Under the pieces are notes generated by a model. The model saw only the letters and a list, made by a program, of their open reading frames with translations, ran no database searches and had not been told where the DNA came from. 64,000 nucleotides of DNA from Galbula dea (taxonomy: Eukaryota > Chordata > Aves > Piciformes > Galbulidae), in the NCBI GenBank assembly GCA_013399015.1, contig VWZX01010084.1, positions 558,001-622,000 of the forward strand. Reading direction: 5' to 3'. Below, in pieces: positions 22,475 through 35,300 of the stretch; within the stretch, counting starts at the first letter, position 1; the number at the start of each line of letters is the position of its first letter. The position numbers were made by a program, and so were the translations under genes.

Positions 22475-23178
22475 CTTTCTTTAAACTGTTAAACTTTATT
22501 ATAAATTAAAATTTCTTTACAAAAAATTGCACATTAATTGACCACTCTTAGGTTCTGATGCACTGGCATTTGCAATAGTTTCTTTAATCTTCAAGTTTAA
22601 TAGTCTCTGCCGTAAGTCCAATGCTGAAAAGGGCAGTAAGCAACCCTCTTAGAGCCTTCAAGTGCAAGAAGCATACTTGTGGCCACGGCAGTTACACTTT
22701 CCTTAAGAGCGGCTGCTTTTGTTTTAAATCCTGTAATGAAAAAGTCTCAAAAAAGGTTTAAAAAAGGAAAAACCCAAAATGGACTACTTGCTTTTTACTG
22801 TAAACACAGCCCAGTAAATTAATCCCAAACACAGATCTCTCAGGCATCAGCGAGAGTGTCAAGTGAATCAGGAACAGCAAAACAAACAGAAAATAAAAAG
22901 AAAACATAAAAAAATAATGTCTGGCATTTTGATTAACTATACTTACGTAGGTGATGTTACGAGAATCTGGCAGGGCCCAGAAGCAAGGCCAGACAGGGAG
23001 TTCATTTTTCCAGGAGGGTCACGTTAATTGTTTCCAGGTTCAAGGAAAGCAGACTGGAGACTTGATATGCTCAGCAATACTCATCTGCCTTATACAGATT
23101 TTAGGCATGGTTCAGCCTGAAGAATCATTCAACTGATTTTGGCATTTAATAGGACTTATGGCTGACTGTGCCCAGTGT
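22475..23178 (-). other. ZFC3H1: ZFC3H1 3' untranslated region
   Basis: About 700 nt run from the TGA at 23179-23181 to the inferred cleavage site near 22475. A - strand AATAAA lies at 22495-22500, followed by U/G-rich sequence that could be the downstream element. The boundary is inferred. Confidence 0.6.
22495..22500 (-). terminator. ZFC3H1: ZFC3H1 polyadenylation signal (candidate)
   Basis: A perfect AATAAA on the - strand, 680 nt past the stop, with a GU-rich stretch after it. No other equally placed AATAAA was seen between it and the stop. Confidence 0.6.
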
Positions 23179-23316
23179 TCAGTGATTCTTGCTCTCTGTT
23201 CTGTATGTGTTTAAATTTAAAAGCTCATCTAGGCTGACTCCAACCTCTTGGCACTTGGTAACTAGTTTTCTCAGGTTATCAGTTTTACCTCCTCCTGATG
23301 CTTCAAACAAGAGTTG
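23179..23316 (-). CDS. ZFC3H1: ZFC3H1 exon 35, C-terminus (residues 1946-1990) and stop
   Basis: It encodes QLLFEASGGGKTDNLRKLVT, then KCQEVGVSLDELLNLN, and ends TESKNH followed by TGA, the same terminal residues as the mammalian protein. Acceptor CTTACAG. Confidence 0.95.
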   Translation of the reverse strand, partial: QLLFEASGGGKTDNLRKLVTKCQEVGVSLDELLNLNTYRTESKNH

Positions 23317-26300
23317 CTGTAAGAGATGGGGAAGCAGATATAAGATTTAGCCAGAGCTTGAGCATCACCACATCTATGGATATGGGATATGCAGAATATT
23401 TATATGAAACCTCAAACTGAATCATAAAGAGAAAACATTACATCTTTCCACAGTGTTGCACATAGGGGTAACTTCTGAAGGGCTCTCTGATATAAATGAT
23501 GAACCTGTAAAATAAAAACAAGTATTAAAAGTCAGCACAATTTGATGCTCTCTGAGTGACGTAAAGCACAAAAATCTCTTGCGATAGTTTAAAATGGTTT
23601 TTCCAAAAAGTTTCCAAGTCAAGCATTAAATTGCTACTAAAAGCAAAGGCAAGTTTATGTCTGACCTTAATTCTGACCCTTGTATGCACAATTAATTACA
23701 TGAGGACATTCTCTTTTTCTTCACAAGACTCTTGCCTCATTCATTGCACAGGATGGAACACTCTCAAGGGAATGAAGCAGCTTACTGAGTATTTCTTTCA
23801 CCACTCAATATGTAGTCTCAAGGTCTTGCTTATTCTATACCATCCCAACCCTGCAATGAAAATAACTGTTTCATAGGCTTTTTTGCTTCAGCATCTACCT
23901 ATCTGTGCTTTAACAATTAGTATGTGTCTCTAAAAACACTCCAAAAAGAAAAAATGGTTTTACCATTTCAGGGAAATCAAGGATGAAAATGCTTAATGCA
24001 AATATTTATTCAAGTCTCCTTCAACTACTGGTATCTAAAGCACCAACTTTAACCAGAAAGTCATTAGGAGAGGTATTTGTTGGCATTTTTAAATACCTGC
24101 ACCCTTTTTTATATTCTTATAGCAAACCTTGACACGACTTCTGAAGAGAATAAATGACAGGTTCTCCAGGAACAGAAAATCCAGAATCTGAGTCACAATT
24201 CAATTTTAAAACAACATCCTACTTGTTCACGAGAAAAAACAGTTAGCTGAAACAATCACTGATTTCTAGAAGTAAACAGTTCTAAGTGCTCATTACATCT
24301 CAAACTAAGCCCCCACCAAAAAACCCAACTGCACTCTGTATGGCAACTTAAGTGACTTTACCTTATAGTTAGTCAAGTGGATGCAGAAGAAAACCACAAG
24401 ATTTCTTCTGGGTGTAATCCAGCTTCAATGTATTACATATGCCTTTGTTCTTACTGGTTAATTTTCTTCAAGGACCCTTTTTGATTCATCTGAAATGTAT
24501 TTTCTCTAACTTTCTAACCGAACAAAGCAAGTATCTTTCAAGTCACTAGCCTCCCTACAGGCAGTCCTTTAAAATTAGTCCATCTAATACAATGACTGAA
24601 GCAGGGATCTGTGACCAATTACAGACTACACCAAACCATCAACACAGAGACAGAATTAAGGTTGAATACGCAACCATGCCTTTGAGATCTCCTGACTTTG
24701 AGCTATTTGATCTTACAAATCAATTAATTCTCTGCTTGGGGGGTGTTCTTTTTAAAGATTTTAGGAGACAGTAAAAAAAGAAAGAAGATTTTCTATGTGA
24801 GTCTAACAATAGCCATGATACCTATTACAGCTTAGTTAAAGGTTTAATACTGTTTCAAAAGAAAGACTACTGACAGGAAAGAAAGATGCTGAGAACTAGC
24901 CACTACAAGAATGATACAAAACAAGAAATAGCAGACAAGTAGCTCAGAAACATCACAACCCAGTGGTGAGTCACAAACGCAGGGCATCATGATTCCCCCA
25001 ATACACAGCATCATTCCACAGGCAGAAAAATATTTTGAAGGTGACAGGAAATATACCAGGAAGATCTGTTCTGTTTGAACTGAAGTGACTCAGTTGGCTG
25101 TGCCACAAACCTCTTGTATTCATGTAAAGAGTGATAAAAATATTCCCTCTCCAAAGTTTCAATGAGTAAACTTGTGAATTTCAGAGAAAAGAACTGACCA
25201 TGTCCAAGTACGTTGGCTCATCAAACCCACCCTTCCAGCTACTTGTAAAGATAGTTGTTAGCATCTTTCAGCACAGAAATCCTTTCTTTCCTCTATGGTA
25301 TTTTAAGAGCTAGCAAACTCCTCCAGGTAAAAACAAACCAACCAAACAAACAAGGGCAGAAGAATATAGCCTCCCCAGTAAGGGAAAGATACACACAAGC
25401 AGTATGCACAAGTACTCAAGATATAATCCATTTTACCTTGACTGCCAAAGATATTTCTCACACTTGAAGCAAATGCTTTGGTGTTTATACATACGTGTAT
25501 TTCAACTATCTTGAAATCTTGGATTTAAGAGATGACCATTGCTTTGGATAAAGCCAAGGTACAAAAAGTTTTACAGAATATTGTAAGTACTGATTTTAGT
25601 AAGCTGTATTGACTTACTTCTCTTTGTCCCATTAGAAAGCATTCGGCAGCAATGGCTCTGAGGAAAAGAAATACATAAAAATATTTATTCTTGAATGATT
25701 TTAAATGCCACTAGTGGCAGAATACTGGCTATGGAATGGAATTAAAAATTCCTTGAGAAGAAACTGACTAACTTCCAATGTTGTTAATCTACAGTAAAAG
25801 AGAAAAAGAGCCATTTTTGAAAAACAACCTTACATGAGCAAGACATTTCAGTGGTTCCCCATTATGAACAAACACTGAAGAGAAAGATCAGCATCACTGG
25901 ATAATGAAGATTACTGCTATTGTGATATATAAAAGGAAGGGTAGAGAGGGGGAGATAGAAGTCAATTGTTAAGTTAGAAAGGCAACTTGTAAATCATTCA
26001 TATTTATCTGCATAATATCCATTCTGTAAGTTTTCCCAAGAGGGAAATTCCATTTCATTTTAGAGAAGTGACAGTACCTCTGTCTGTTGTAACAGCTGTC
26101 GCTTAAATAAGCGGCTAATGAAAGAGAGACTTCCACTACAAGCCGAACTGGAAGGACGTTTCAGATTTACCTTTGTGATGTAAACCTTATAAACAAAAGC
26201 AATATCTATGAAAACAGATGTATGACTGTTGCATTACATTTTCCAGATGGCCAGGCATGTTGGGATATTATATGTAAACATCTTGGCTTGCAGTTTCAGA

Positions 26301-29300
26301 ATCTGAACATTGCTCTCCTCCCAGTATTGCAGAAGCAGTCTGTAAAAGACATTCATGAGAAAGGAACACTGCTCTAATCACTGGCAACAGAACCCAAAGA
26401 TACAGACACATTACACAAAATACATCTAATCTGAGCCAGGAGTTGCAAGTCGGGAAACAACCCAAGCCACAATATACAATACTGACTGAACATGCTCCCA
26501 GAACAAAACACAAAGGTACAATTTCAGAAAACAACTAAGAAGTGTGAAACCAGAGAGAAAATACGATCGTGGCACATTACAGGACCCATTTCTAGCATGC
26601 ACAACACAACTGTATACTTGAAAGGAGGCTAATCAGTTTTATAGTCATGTGGCTAGGAAATATTGTTCAGTCAGTTCTGCTCACCCATTTCATGTAGTAC
26701 CAACATTGTCTAAGGAAGCTGCAAGTTCCATCTAGACAGAATCGCAACTTGGTTTAAAATGCAGCCAACTTGTGTGCCAAAGGAGGTGTGTCATAGCCTA
26801 CCCATGCCCCAACCACACCCACTTGAATTTCAAGTCTTGCCTTGAATTCTTTCTGGTCATTGCTGATGACAAAGAGTAAGTGTTTGGGACTTTTCAAAAT
26901 TATTCAATCAAATGTTCATGAATTCACTGTAGCTGAATACAGTAAAATATGAACTCTCTAATGCTGGAAGAGTACATTTTGAAATACTCTTCAAGTAAGA
27001 ATCATCACGTTGCTAACATTAACTGGTTTAGTTTCCCATAAGATTTTTTTTTTTTTCCCAAAATTGTAATAGACAAGTTAAGCCTTAAGGTAGCACTTTA
27101 ATACACTGGTGTACCCATTTTTATTTGTTCTATGCTGGAACTGTACTTCCAATAGATCATACAGTAACAATAAGATTTTAATATATATCTGACATTTCTC
27201 CACACGTGAAATTTTGACCATTTGTGCTCATGTACAATGCAGAGTTTACTCCTATATAATGATAACATTTCTGTAGACCAAACAGAACCCTGTCAAATAC
27301 AAAAAGACTGAGATGATGTGAAAAGGCACAATATGCCTCAACCAACATGCAATAATACAGCAAGAGTTTTACTTTTGTTGTAGAAAGCAAACTGTGTGTC
27401 TTGCACAAGAACAGTAGCTATGTTACCCAGCCCTTTGTCTTGATTACAGTACTTTCACATACCTCAGTGCAAGTCCAGGATTTGCAGGCATGGTAGAACA
27501 AAACCGTTCCAAGGTTTTGGAATGTTGAGATTTTGGAATGCAGCTCAAATAAAAAATAATTACCTGCAGAATTAGAATTATAAACATTAATACACTTTAT
27601 AGCTGTCTGATTTTGCTAAGAATAAAAGGAATGACAAACTATGAACATTATGCCTAAAGCAAGTTACCACCTACAAATCTTATCAACTAAAAACCTTATC
27701 CATCAAGGGTACAGAAATCAATTCGTGTAACAAAAAGTGTCAAGCTGTTAATACCACGTTAATCTTAGCCTGCATTTAGCGAGTAAAGAGAAATGCACTG
27801 ATGTTAGCAAAATGGGACCCAGTATTTTTAAGCTGTTATGTCAGTATAAATACTCAACTGTTTTGGTTTTTTTTTACTCCCACTTTTACTTTATTCCTTG
27901 TTTCTTAACCACTTGAACTGCTACAATCAAAACCATAAGCTTAAAATACTGTTTCCATCTGCCATTGTCACAGCTCGGCAGACCCCTCTTGCTCAACTAT
28001 CTCATCCCTCCCTTACACATTTTCTCTTTTCTCTAGGAAATAAGAGTTTGCCATTAGCAGCTGTATTCACAGTACTAAAGCATACCAGAATTAAGTTTTT
28101 CCTTTGCCTTAAACCCTCTATTCAGAAGGTCACTGCTAGATCATCTTCTGCTCAGAAAACTACGTCTCAGATACTTGTTTCTTTTTCTACTAATTCCTAA
28201 TTGCCAGTGTTCATATACAACTGTTGCGGTCTTTTGAACAAGTAAATTAGAGGTACCTGCTAAAAGGTCAGTCTGTTAATTAAAACTGTCCACAGACACA
28301 TTTTTACCTTATTATGAAACTCATAATTGGTCCAATAATCAGCAGTACTAAAAGGAATTGGGTATCGTGTGGGGACTGTAACCAGACATCTGTTCACTAG
28401 GTCAGTAAAAACCTTGAATTCTTGAACTTTGTTGTTGGATCCAACAACTTTGCTATTGATAAAAACAAGGTAACTGGAAGAAAAAAAAAAAAAAAAGAGA
28501 ACAAGATGGTTCTGATAGCCTTCACTTAAAAGTTTTGAGATTAATTTACTCTCCTCCCTTAAGAACTTACTCCAGCCAGATGTTCTGAACGGTTTCCTGC
28601 TGCATCACTGCCCCTAGAGCTGCTTCATAAGCATCCATTGCTTCACCAACACTTGCGTGAAGAGACTGGCATAAACTGTTTATATTAAAAGTTAAAAGTG
28701 TTGTATGTCATAATCCATAAGAACATGCATTAAGAGTAAGAAACAATGAGGAACTTCCCATGTTGAGATGCAAGAAAACCCAGCATTTTCAGTTTATCAA
28801 CATTATGAACTAATTTATGATTCAACTTATTAAAATAAGTCAGTCTCAACTGCAGATGACTACAGAAACTATGCAGTTTAAAAATGCAACTCTTAAATAG
28901 AAATATATAATGAGTTGTCCCCTACTCTTGTAAAGTAGCCTTTTATTCATCTTTTTGATAGGGATGCTCTGACTGCTACAGAATGGAGACAAGTCTTGTG
29001 TTTCCATTTAGAAAGCGTCATAACAACAAATTTGAAAGTGACATTCAATCCACTTGAGAAATGGTATCAGACTGTGGCCAACAAAATATTCTGAAACAAA
29101 TACTACTGGGGTAAAAATATGTTGGTCATGTCAGGGGAAAAAACACCTGACAAGAAAAGTCAAAAAACACTTTTTTTTTTTCCCCCACAGCTCCTCAAAG
29201 AAATATATGGTCAGACCAACATATAGGACCTCAAAGACAGAAGTAAACACATTGTTTGATCAAGATTCAGTGAACAGTCCTTATTTCAAAGTGTAAGGTA

Positions 29301-32300
29301 ACAGTGAAAAAAAGTAAGACTTTCAGTAAGTCGTAAGAAGAAAAAGAAAACTCAAGAAGAGGAAAACTACAGAAATGCAAAATAAGATAGGGCTGATGTT
29401 GCTACCTTGCTACCAAGTGCTCCTGAGTAGGGCCACGTAACCAGAGTGCCTGATTCTATTCCTGCTTTCCCCAGGAATTACAAAGTAAATCACCAGTTTG
29501 CTACTCTTTCTATAAAGCTGTATGGATACCTTTGTACACATGCACACACCCGAGTACACAAACAAAACAATCTAAGTAAAACATTGCTCCTTGTGTTTTG
29601 AGGCTTTGCTGATTTCAATCTGTTTTCACTTGGTGAAAATAAAGTTATGTCTTTTGTCTTCTGTACCTGTACAGATACATATGCTCAAATATCTAAACAT
29701 TTACTGTAGCAAACCTCAGCCACAGAAACACCGAATTCTTAGCTCAAAAATTTAGGCACTTATTTCAAGGGCACTAATTTTTCCTCCTAGAAGCAGGTGC
29801 TAAAAAACAGGAGCATCTGACCTTAGAGTTAAGGTCTCTAATGACTAAACAATGACCTCGAGTGTCTTCATAACAATGTTTCTACTGCAACTCCAACTTA
29901 AAATTGAAGTTGCAAAGAGGTATCTTCTCTTAAAAAAAGTATTTAAATTGGTGTTAATGGACAATATAAAAAATATTAAGATAGCTTAATATAATCCTTA
30001 TGTGCAGATTTTCTAGAAAAACATACATTTTACTTGTTTATTATTTGTCCACCAATAAAAAACTTAAAGCAACAGTTCTGAAGGAGTTCCGAGAATTCCT
30101 CACTCGCTCTCTGAAGCATTACCATCTTTGTCCTTTTACTTACCTGAAAAGCCAAACAGCTACACTTGTGAAGGTTGACATACTCAGATCATGAAGTGGT
30201 AAACTTCTTTAACAGCCTAAGTGGACAGTGAACATGTCAGTAGCCACAGTTATGATGGCTAATACTCTGATGCTTGCCAACCCTGGATACTGATGCTATT
30301 GAATGCAGTGGCAGAATAAATAATTTTTAGAAAGATTCTGTATACATGACAAGGTTCTGTCACCTTTGCAATCTCTTGCAGAGCTAAAGGTCACTCTTGT
30401 TATATTGCTTTACTATGGAGGGGCATCTGTAGTTAGTTACAGCTTTTAGAGGTTTTTTGATAGTACCTCCACAAACAGCTGAAACAGTGGGTCAAGGAAA
30501 GTAGAGAGACCAGGACTAAAGAAAACCAAAGAATGAGGGAAACTTGTAAAATAAAAAGGAGACAACTGAAAGCCAGAAGAAAGAACACCACTACTAGCAG
30601 CAGCAATCTAAAACAAAAGTAAAAAAAAACCAACCCTTTTGTAAGATGAACACACTTGTCACTGTTCCCACAAGGCAAAATTTCTGAAAGATTTCTCAAG
30701 TGGAGAATTTAAGTTGATGTGTAAATTACACCTCCTTGAAATCATCTCTGTTATGTAGCAGACAGGTAGTTTTCTCAATAAATGATTTGCTAGTCCTTAG
30801 AGAAAACTCAAAGTGATACACCCTTAGGCAAATAATGAACCTTCTGCTTCTGAACATGCAATTTACTCAGACTCAAGAGCTGTTTCTCAGAAACACTTTA
30901 GAAAGTCTCACCAGTAGATCTGCCACAGGTACGGGATTTGCTGGTTTACAACATCATCTGTAAGGTGTTCTTTATAGAGAGGTGATGTAAATTCAATTGG
31001 CATTGGAAAATTCAAGAGATATCTACAAGAGAAAAAAGTAGTAGTAAATGAGAATACCCCTCTACATGCAAGAGTTTTATGTGGTTTTAACACTTAATTC
31101 CAAAACACAGTTCATGAGATGCATTAAAAAAGATGCAGTTTTCCCTAGGTATTAGTTTAACTCTATCTAGATAGAATTTATACATAAGCATTACAAGTAA
31201 ATAATATTGAAAGCATTTATTCCCTCATTATGTAAAAAGCTAAATGCTGCTTTGTATCTCAACCTCATCTCCACATAAAATACATCAAGTAAGGTAAAAT
31301 CACCTACATACAGTCAGCTAAACTGCATTGCCAGTACTAAACTGAATGTAAATAAATATAAGCAGGAATAAAATCTAACACCTAACTTGGAGATAAAAAC
31401 ACTTCAAAGCCTCATCTGCATAAGCGTTATTTTAGCAGAGAAGGTCTTTCTTTGAAGGCCCTCAAAGGCAGCTGTTTTACTTATAGGAAACTTGTGTATT
31501 TCAAAACTTCAGTAAGTCTCTCAGCTAGGTGTTAAAATCAAAGTAGAAAATCCATAGGCTAGATATGAACCTGTGGTTTTCACCAATAATAATCTGATTA
31601 ATAACATGCTGGACCTCTGGGCAAGTGCCTAAATATAGGATTTTAGGTATGCAATTTTAGGCTCCTAGCTTTGGGGATAAAATAAACCAGAACAAAAAAC
31701 CCAACTTTGGCATACATGATTTAACTTTCATCCCCCAAATCCAGACATTAAACTTGCTGGCTGTTTAATCTTTAAATGCCTGTGGTTTTACAATTTTAGT
31801 GTATAGGCACAAACCACAAGAACAAACCTTATAAACTACCAAATCATCATTTCAGTGAAGTTTCAGCAAAATATGGCAACCTAAAACCAGGAGTCTAAAA
31901 ATTCCAGACTGTCTTGTTTCTCATTGTCAACGTTACTGAAATTTAAGTAGAAAAACATTTTAAATGTACCTTAGAAGATCCATGGGACCATGCTTTTGGC
32001 ATGTATTCTCAAAGAAAGCTGCTACAAAATCTTGCAACAGTGGAAGAATACTGCTTGACCTTTCCTGTTTTGGGTTTTTATTAAAAAAAAAAAAAAAAAA
32101 AAGAGAGACAGAAAATGACAGGAACAATTTAAGCACAATAAATAAGTGGTATGTCTATCTCTGCAATGCTCCATTGTCTTAACTCTCTCAAGAATGAAGT
32201 CTAACTGGGCCAGTCAGCAAGTAGCAGAAAAAAACTGAAAAAACATATTACAAGGTTTACTGTTAATATCTATTATTCTTGCTTAAGGATATTAACACTT

Positions 32301-35300
32301 GATTAGAGCAATCAACTATAAATTTATGACTTTTTTGTAATTCCTTTGATTATCTTTAATCATGTCAGTAATCTGACAACTCTATTTTCCTGTCTGTATA
32401 AAGGAGTACAAGACATTACAACAATATCAGGAAGACATCAATCTGTTAAGTGTTTGAAACAACACCTTTATGTAGTCAGCGGGTCAACAAAATGAAATTT
32501 TGGAGCGGCGTATTACCTGTGAAACCAGGAATTTACACAACTGATAAAAAATTTCTGCACTCTGAGGATTCTTCTCAAAAGCATCAGTCCACACTTTGTA
32601 GGCAGTGTCACTCTGCTCCATCTGCAAATACAAGGTGGCCAAACTCTCCAAGAGCTGACAGTTGTTAGGGCAGAGCTCCAATAAGGATATACAAAGTTCT
32701 GCAGCAGACTCCCACCTTGAAGAAAAGTAAAAGTAAGTTTTCAAGAAAGTACAGTTGAGTACTCCAATTAAAAGTGTCTTTACACCACTTACCTTTCAAG
32801 AAGTTTCAGCAAAGCTATCCAGTTTCTGTAGAGAGGAAAGCAGATAGCTATTCTTTTGTCAGCCTCAAGGCTTTCATCAGTACATGCTTTGACCGCATCT
32901 TCAAAAGAAAAGCGCAAAAATCAATCCTTTAACAAAGTTATTTGAAGGTTTAATATACTAAAAAGTCTCATTTAATATAAGGATGAGACTTAAGTGTGAA
33001 AAGAGGTTTATGAGAGACTTTTGCAAATTACTAAAAAAAGGAAGAAGGCCATGTTTGGATTAGCTCTCTTAACACTTATCACCACTGTGCAAAGACAGAA
33101 GTCTTTCAGAAGTTTCACCTCTCATTCATTTAAAAACCAGGAAACATCTTCCAAAGAAATGTTAAAGCCACATTACAGGTAGTGATATACTGCTATGTTT
33201 AAAAATACAGTCCAGGACTTCCAGCACAGCTGCTGAAAGCTGTAGAGACAAAAGCTAATATAATTTATTCTCTCTTCTCAGCACAATTAATTCCCATCAG
33301 AGAACACCCCATAACAAACATCCCATTATCATGACTAGATTGCTTTTACTCCCACTGTTGGGCTATTCAATCTATCCATGAGTATTTCCACACTGCATTA
33401 CCATCTGTAGCATAGATATATTCTCAGTGGCAATTCAATATTGCTGCTGGCTAACATGCTAAGTACTAACATTTATGCAATACTATTATAAAGTCTACCT
33501 CTGGCAGTACAACTCAAAAATTCAATTTCTTCTGGTTTCTTAATTTTACATCTTAAAAAAAATACTCAGTTTACTACTTACTCTTTGAATGAGGACAAAC
33601 ATACATTGCTCTGCCTTTTCTACAGAAAAACACTAATCCTCCAGGAAAATAATTTTCCAATAAAAACATCCTATTGAGGGGAGTGAGGGTAAGAAACTGA
33701 AGAACAGAAGCTCAGGTTTATGCTTGCATAAGCCCAAGAAAACTAATGGTGTCATACTGTCACAAGCTGCTGGTCTTTATCTTGATAGAGTATCACAGTT
33801 CAGAGGAAAAGCTATAGCTTTGAACCACAGATGAAAACCTCAGTGTGGGTTAAGTACCCAAGAACATGGACTTTCCTTAATGCTCTGTTCAAATCAAGAT
33901 GAAATATTTACTGGATTAAGCCTAGTGGCTTAACATAGCCATCAGTAATACCGCACTGCCTTGAAATTCCAGGAGTTGGATATCTCTTGATTTACAAGAA
34001 GTGAGTAATGCATTATATAGTTTATCTCCTTAATCTTACCTTCAAACATAGCTAACAGTGTATCAGTATCAGTCTTCACATCATCAACTGTTTGCCATGG
34101 TATTAAAAATGGCTCTTTGTTCACGATCCTTGAAGGACTGACATTAGCTGGATCATAGAACTTGGCTGGGAGAATGCCAAATTCAGTTAGATGTATGTAA
34201 GCCAGCCAAGCCAAGCAACGGTCACTTACAGTAAGGTGTTCTGATATTGTCTTTTCATTTGCTGATTTTAAAGCATTCTGAAAAGGTTAAAAGAGACACA
34301 TTATGTTTCAACCATTAAATCTTGACAGAAACAGGAAGCATAACTTTCAATATTCTCAAATCTCCATAGAAAAGACAGGAACTAATTATTTAAATCAATC
34401 ATGATTATATTTGGTTTATGTGAATGTGTGACTGTACTGAAACTGTATGCATGATTTTTCTAACAGGTTTAGAAGAAGTGTAGAAGATTGTTATTTTGAA
34501 AAGTGAACAGAGATAGACTTTGAATACATCCATCCCACAACACATTTCCATTTCTCTTCTGACATCTTGGACAATTACTTCTAGTTGCAGAGAAATAATA
34601 CATTAGTTCTAGAGACAACTAACCTACAAGTTGGATTCAGCTTGCTGTACCCTACTGAATTTGGGCGGGTTGTTTGTTGGTTTTTAGGGGTTTTGTATCG
34701 TTTCATTTTGGGGTTAGTTGACATTTCTAAATTACATTATACATTATACTTATACAGCACTAAGCTACTGCTAGCCAAGTCTACTGAACACACCACCATC
34801 TCTAAATATATTTAAAATAATGTATTGGAAACATTACTTGAGAACAAGGATACAGTTTCAAGTTTTCCTGCCAGTCACAGAATCACAGAATGTTAGGAGT
34901 TGGAAGTGACCTGGAAAGATCATCTAGTCCAACTCCCCTGCCACATGTAAAAAACGGAATGCCAGTTAAATTAGCAGATCCTAAATAAAATCATTAAAGT
35001 ATGCAACTGGACAAAATCTAAACACTATTGCTCCTAAAGCAAAACAGAAAAACAGAATCTCATGGCTAGTGATACACCAACATTTTTCTGGAGAAATGTA
35101 GTGCAACCAACCCACTTTCAAGGGAATGAAAGCATTTACTACTTTAGGCAAAATCCAGCAGGATACTAGTAATAGGCAAAAACAAGTTTCAAAAACATTT
35201 CACCTATTCACCTTTTAAAATACTAACTTTGGAAAAACAGCTTTCAAGTTTTCAAAGAGACACGTGGCTACTTACTCTGAAGTAGCATTTACATAGAAAT

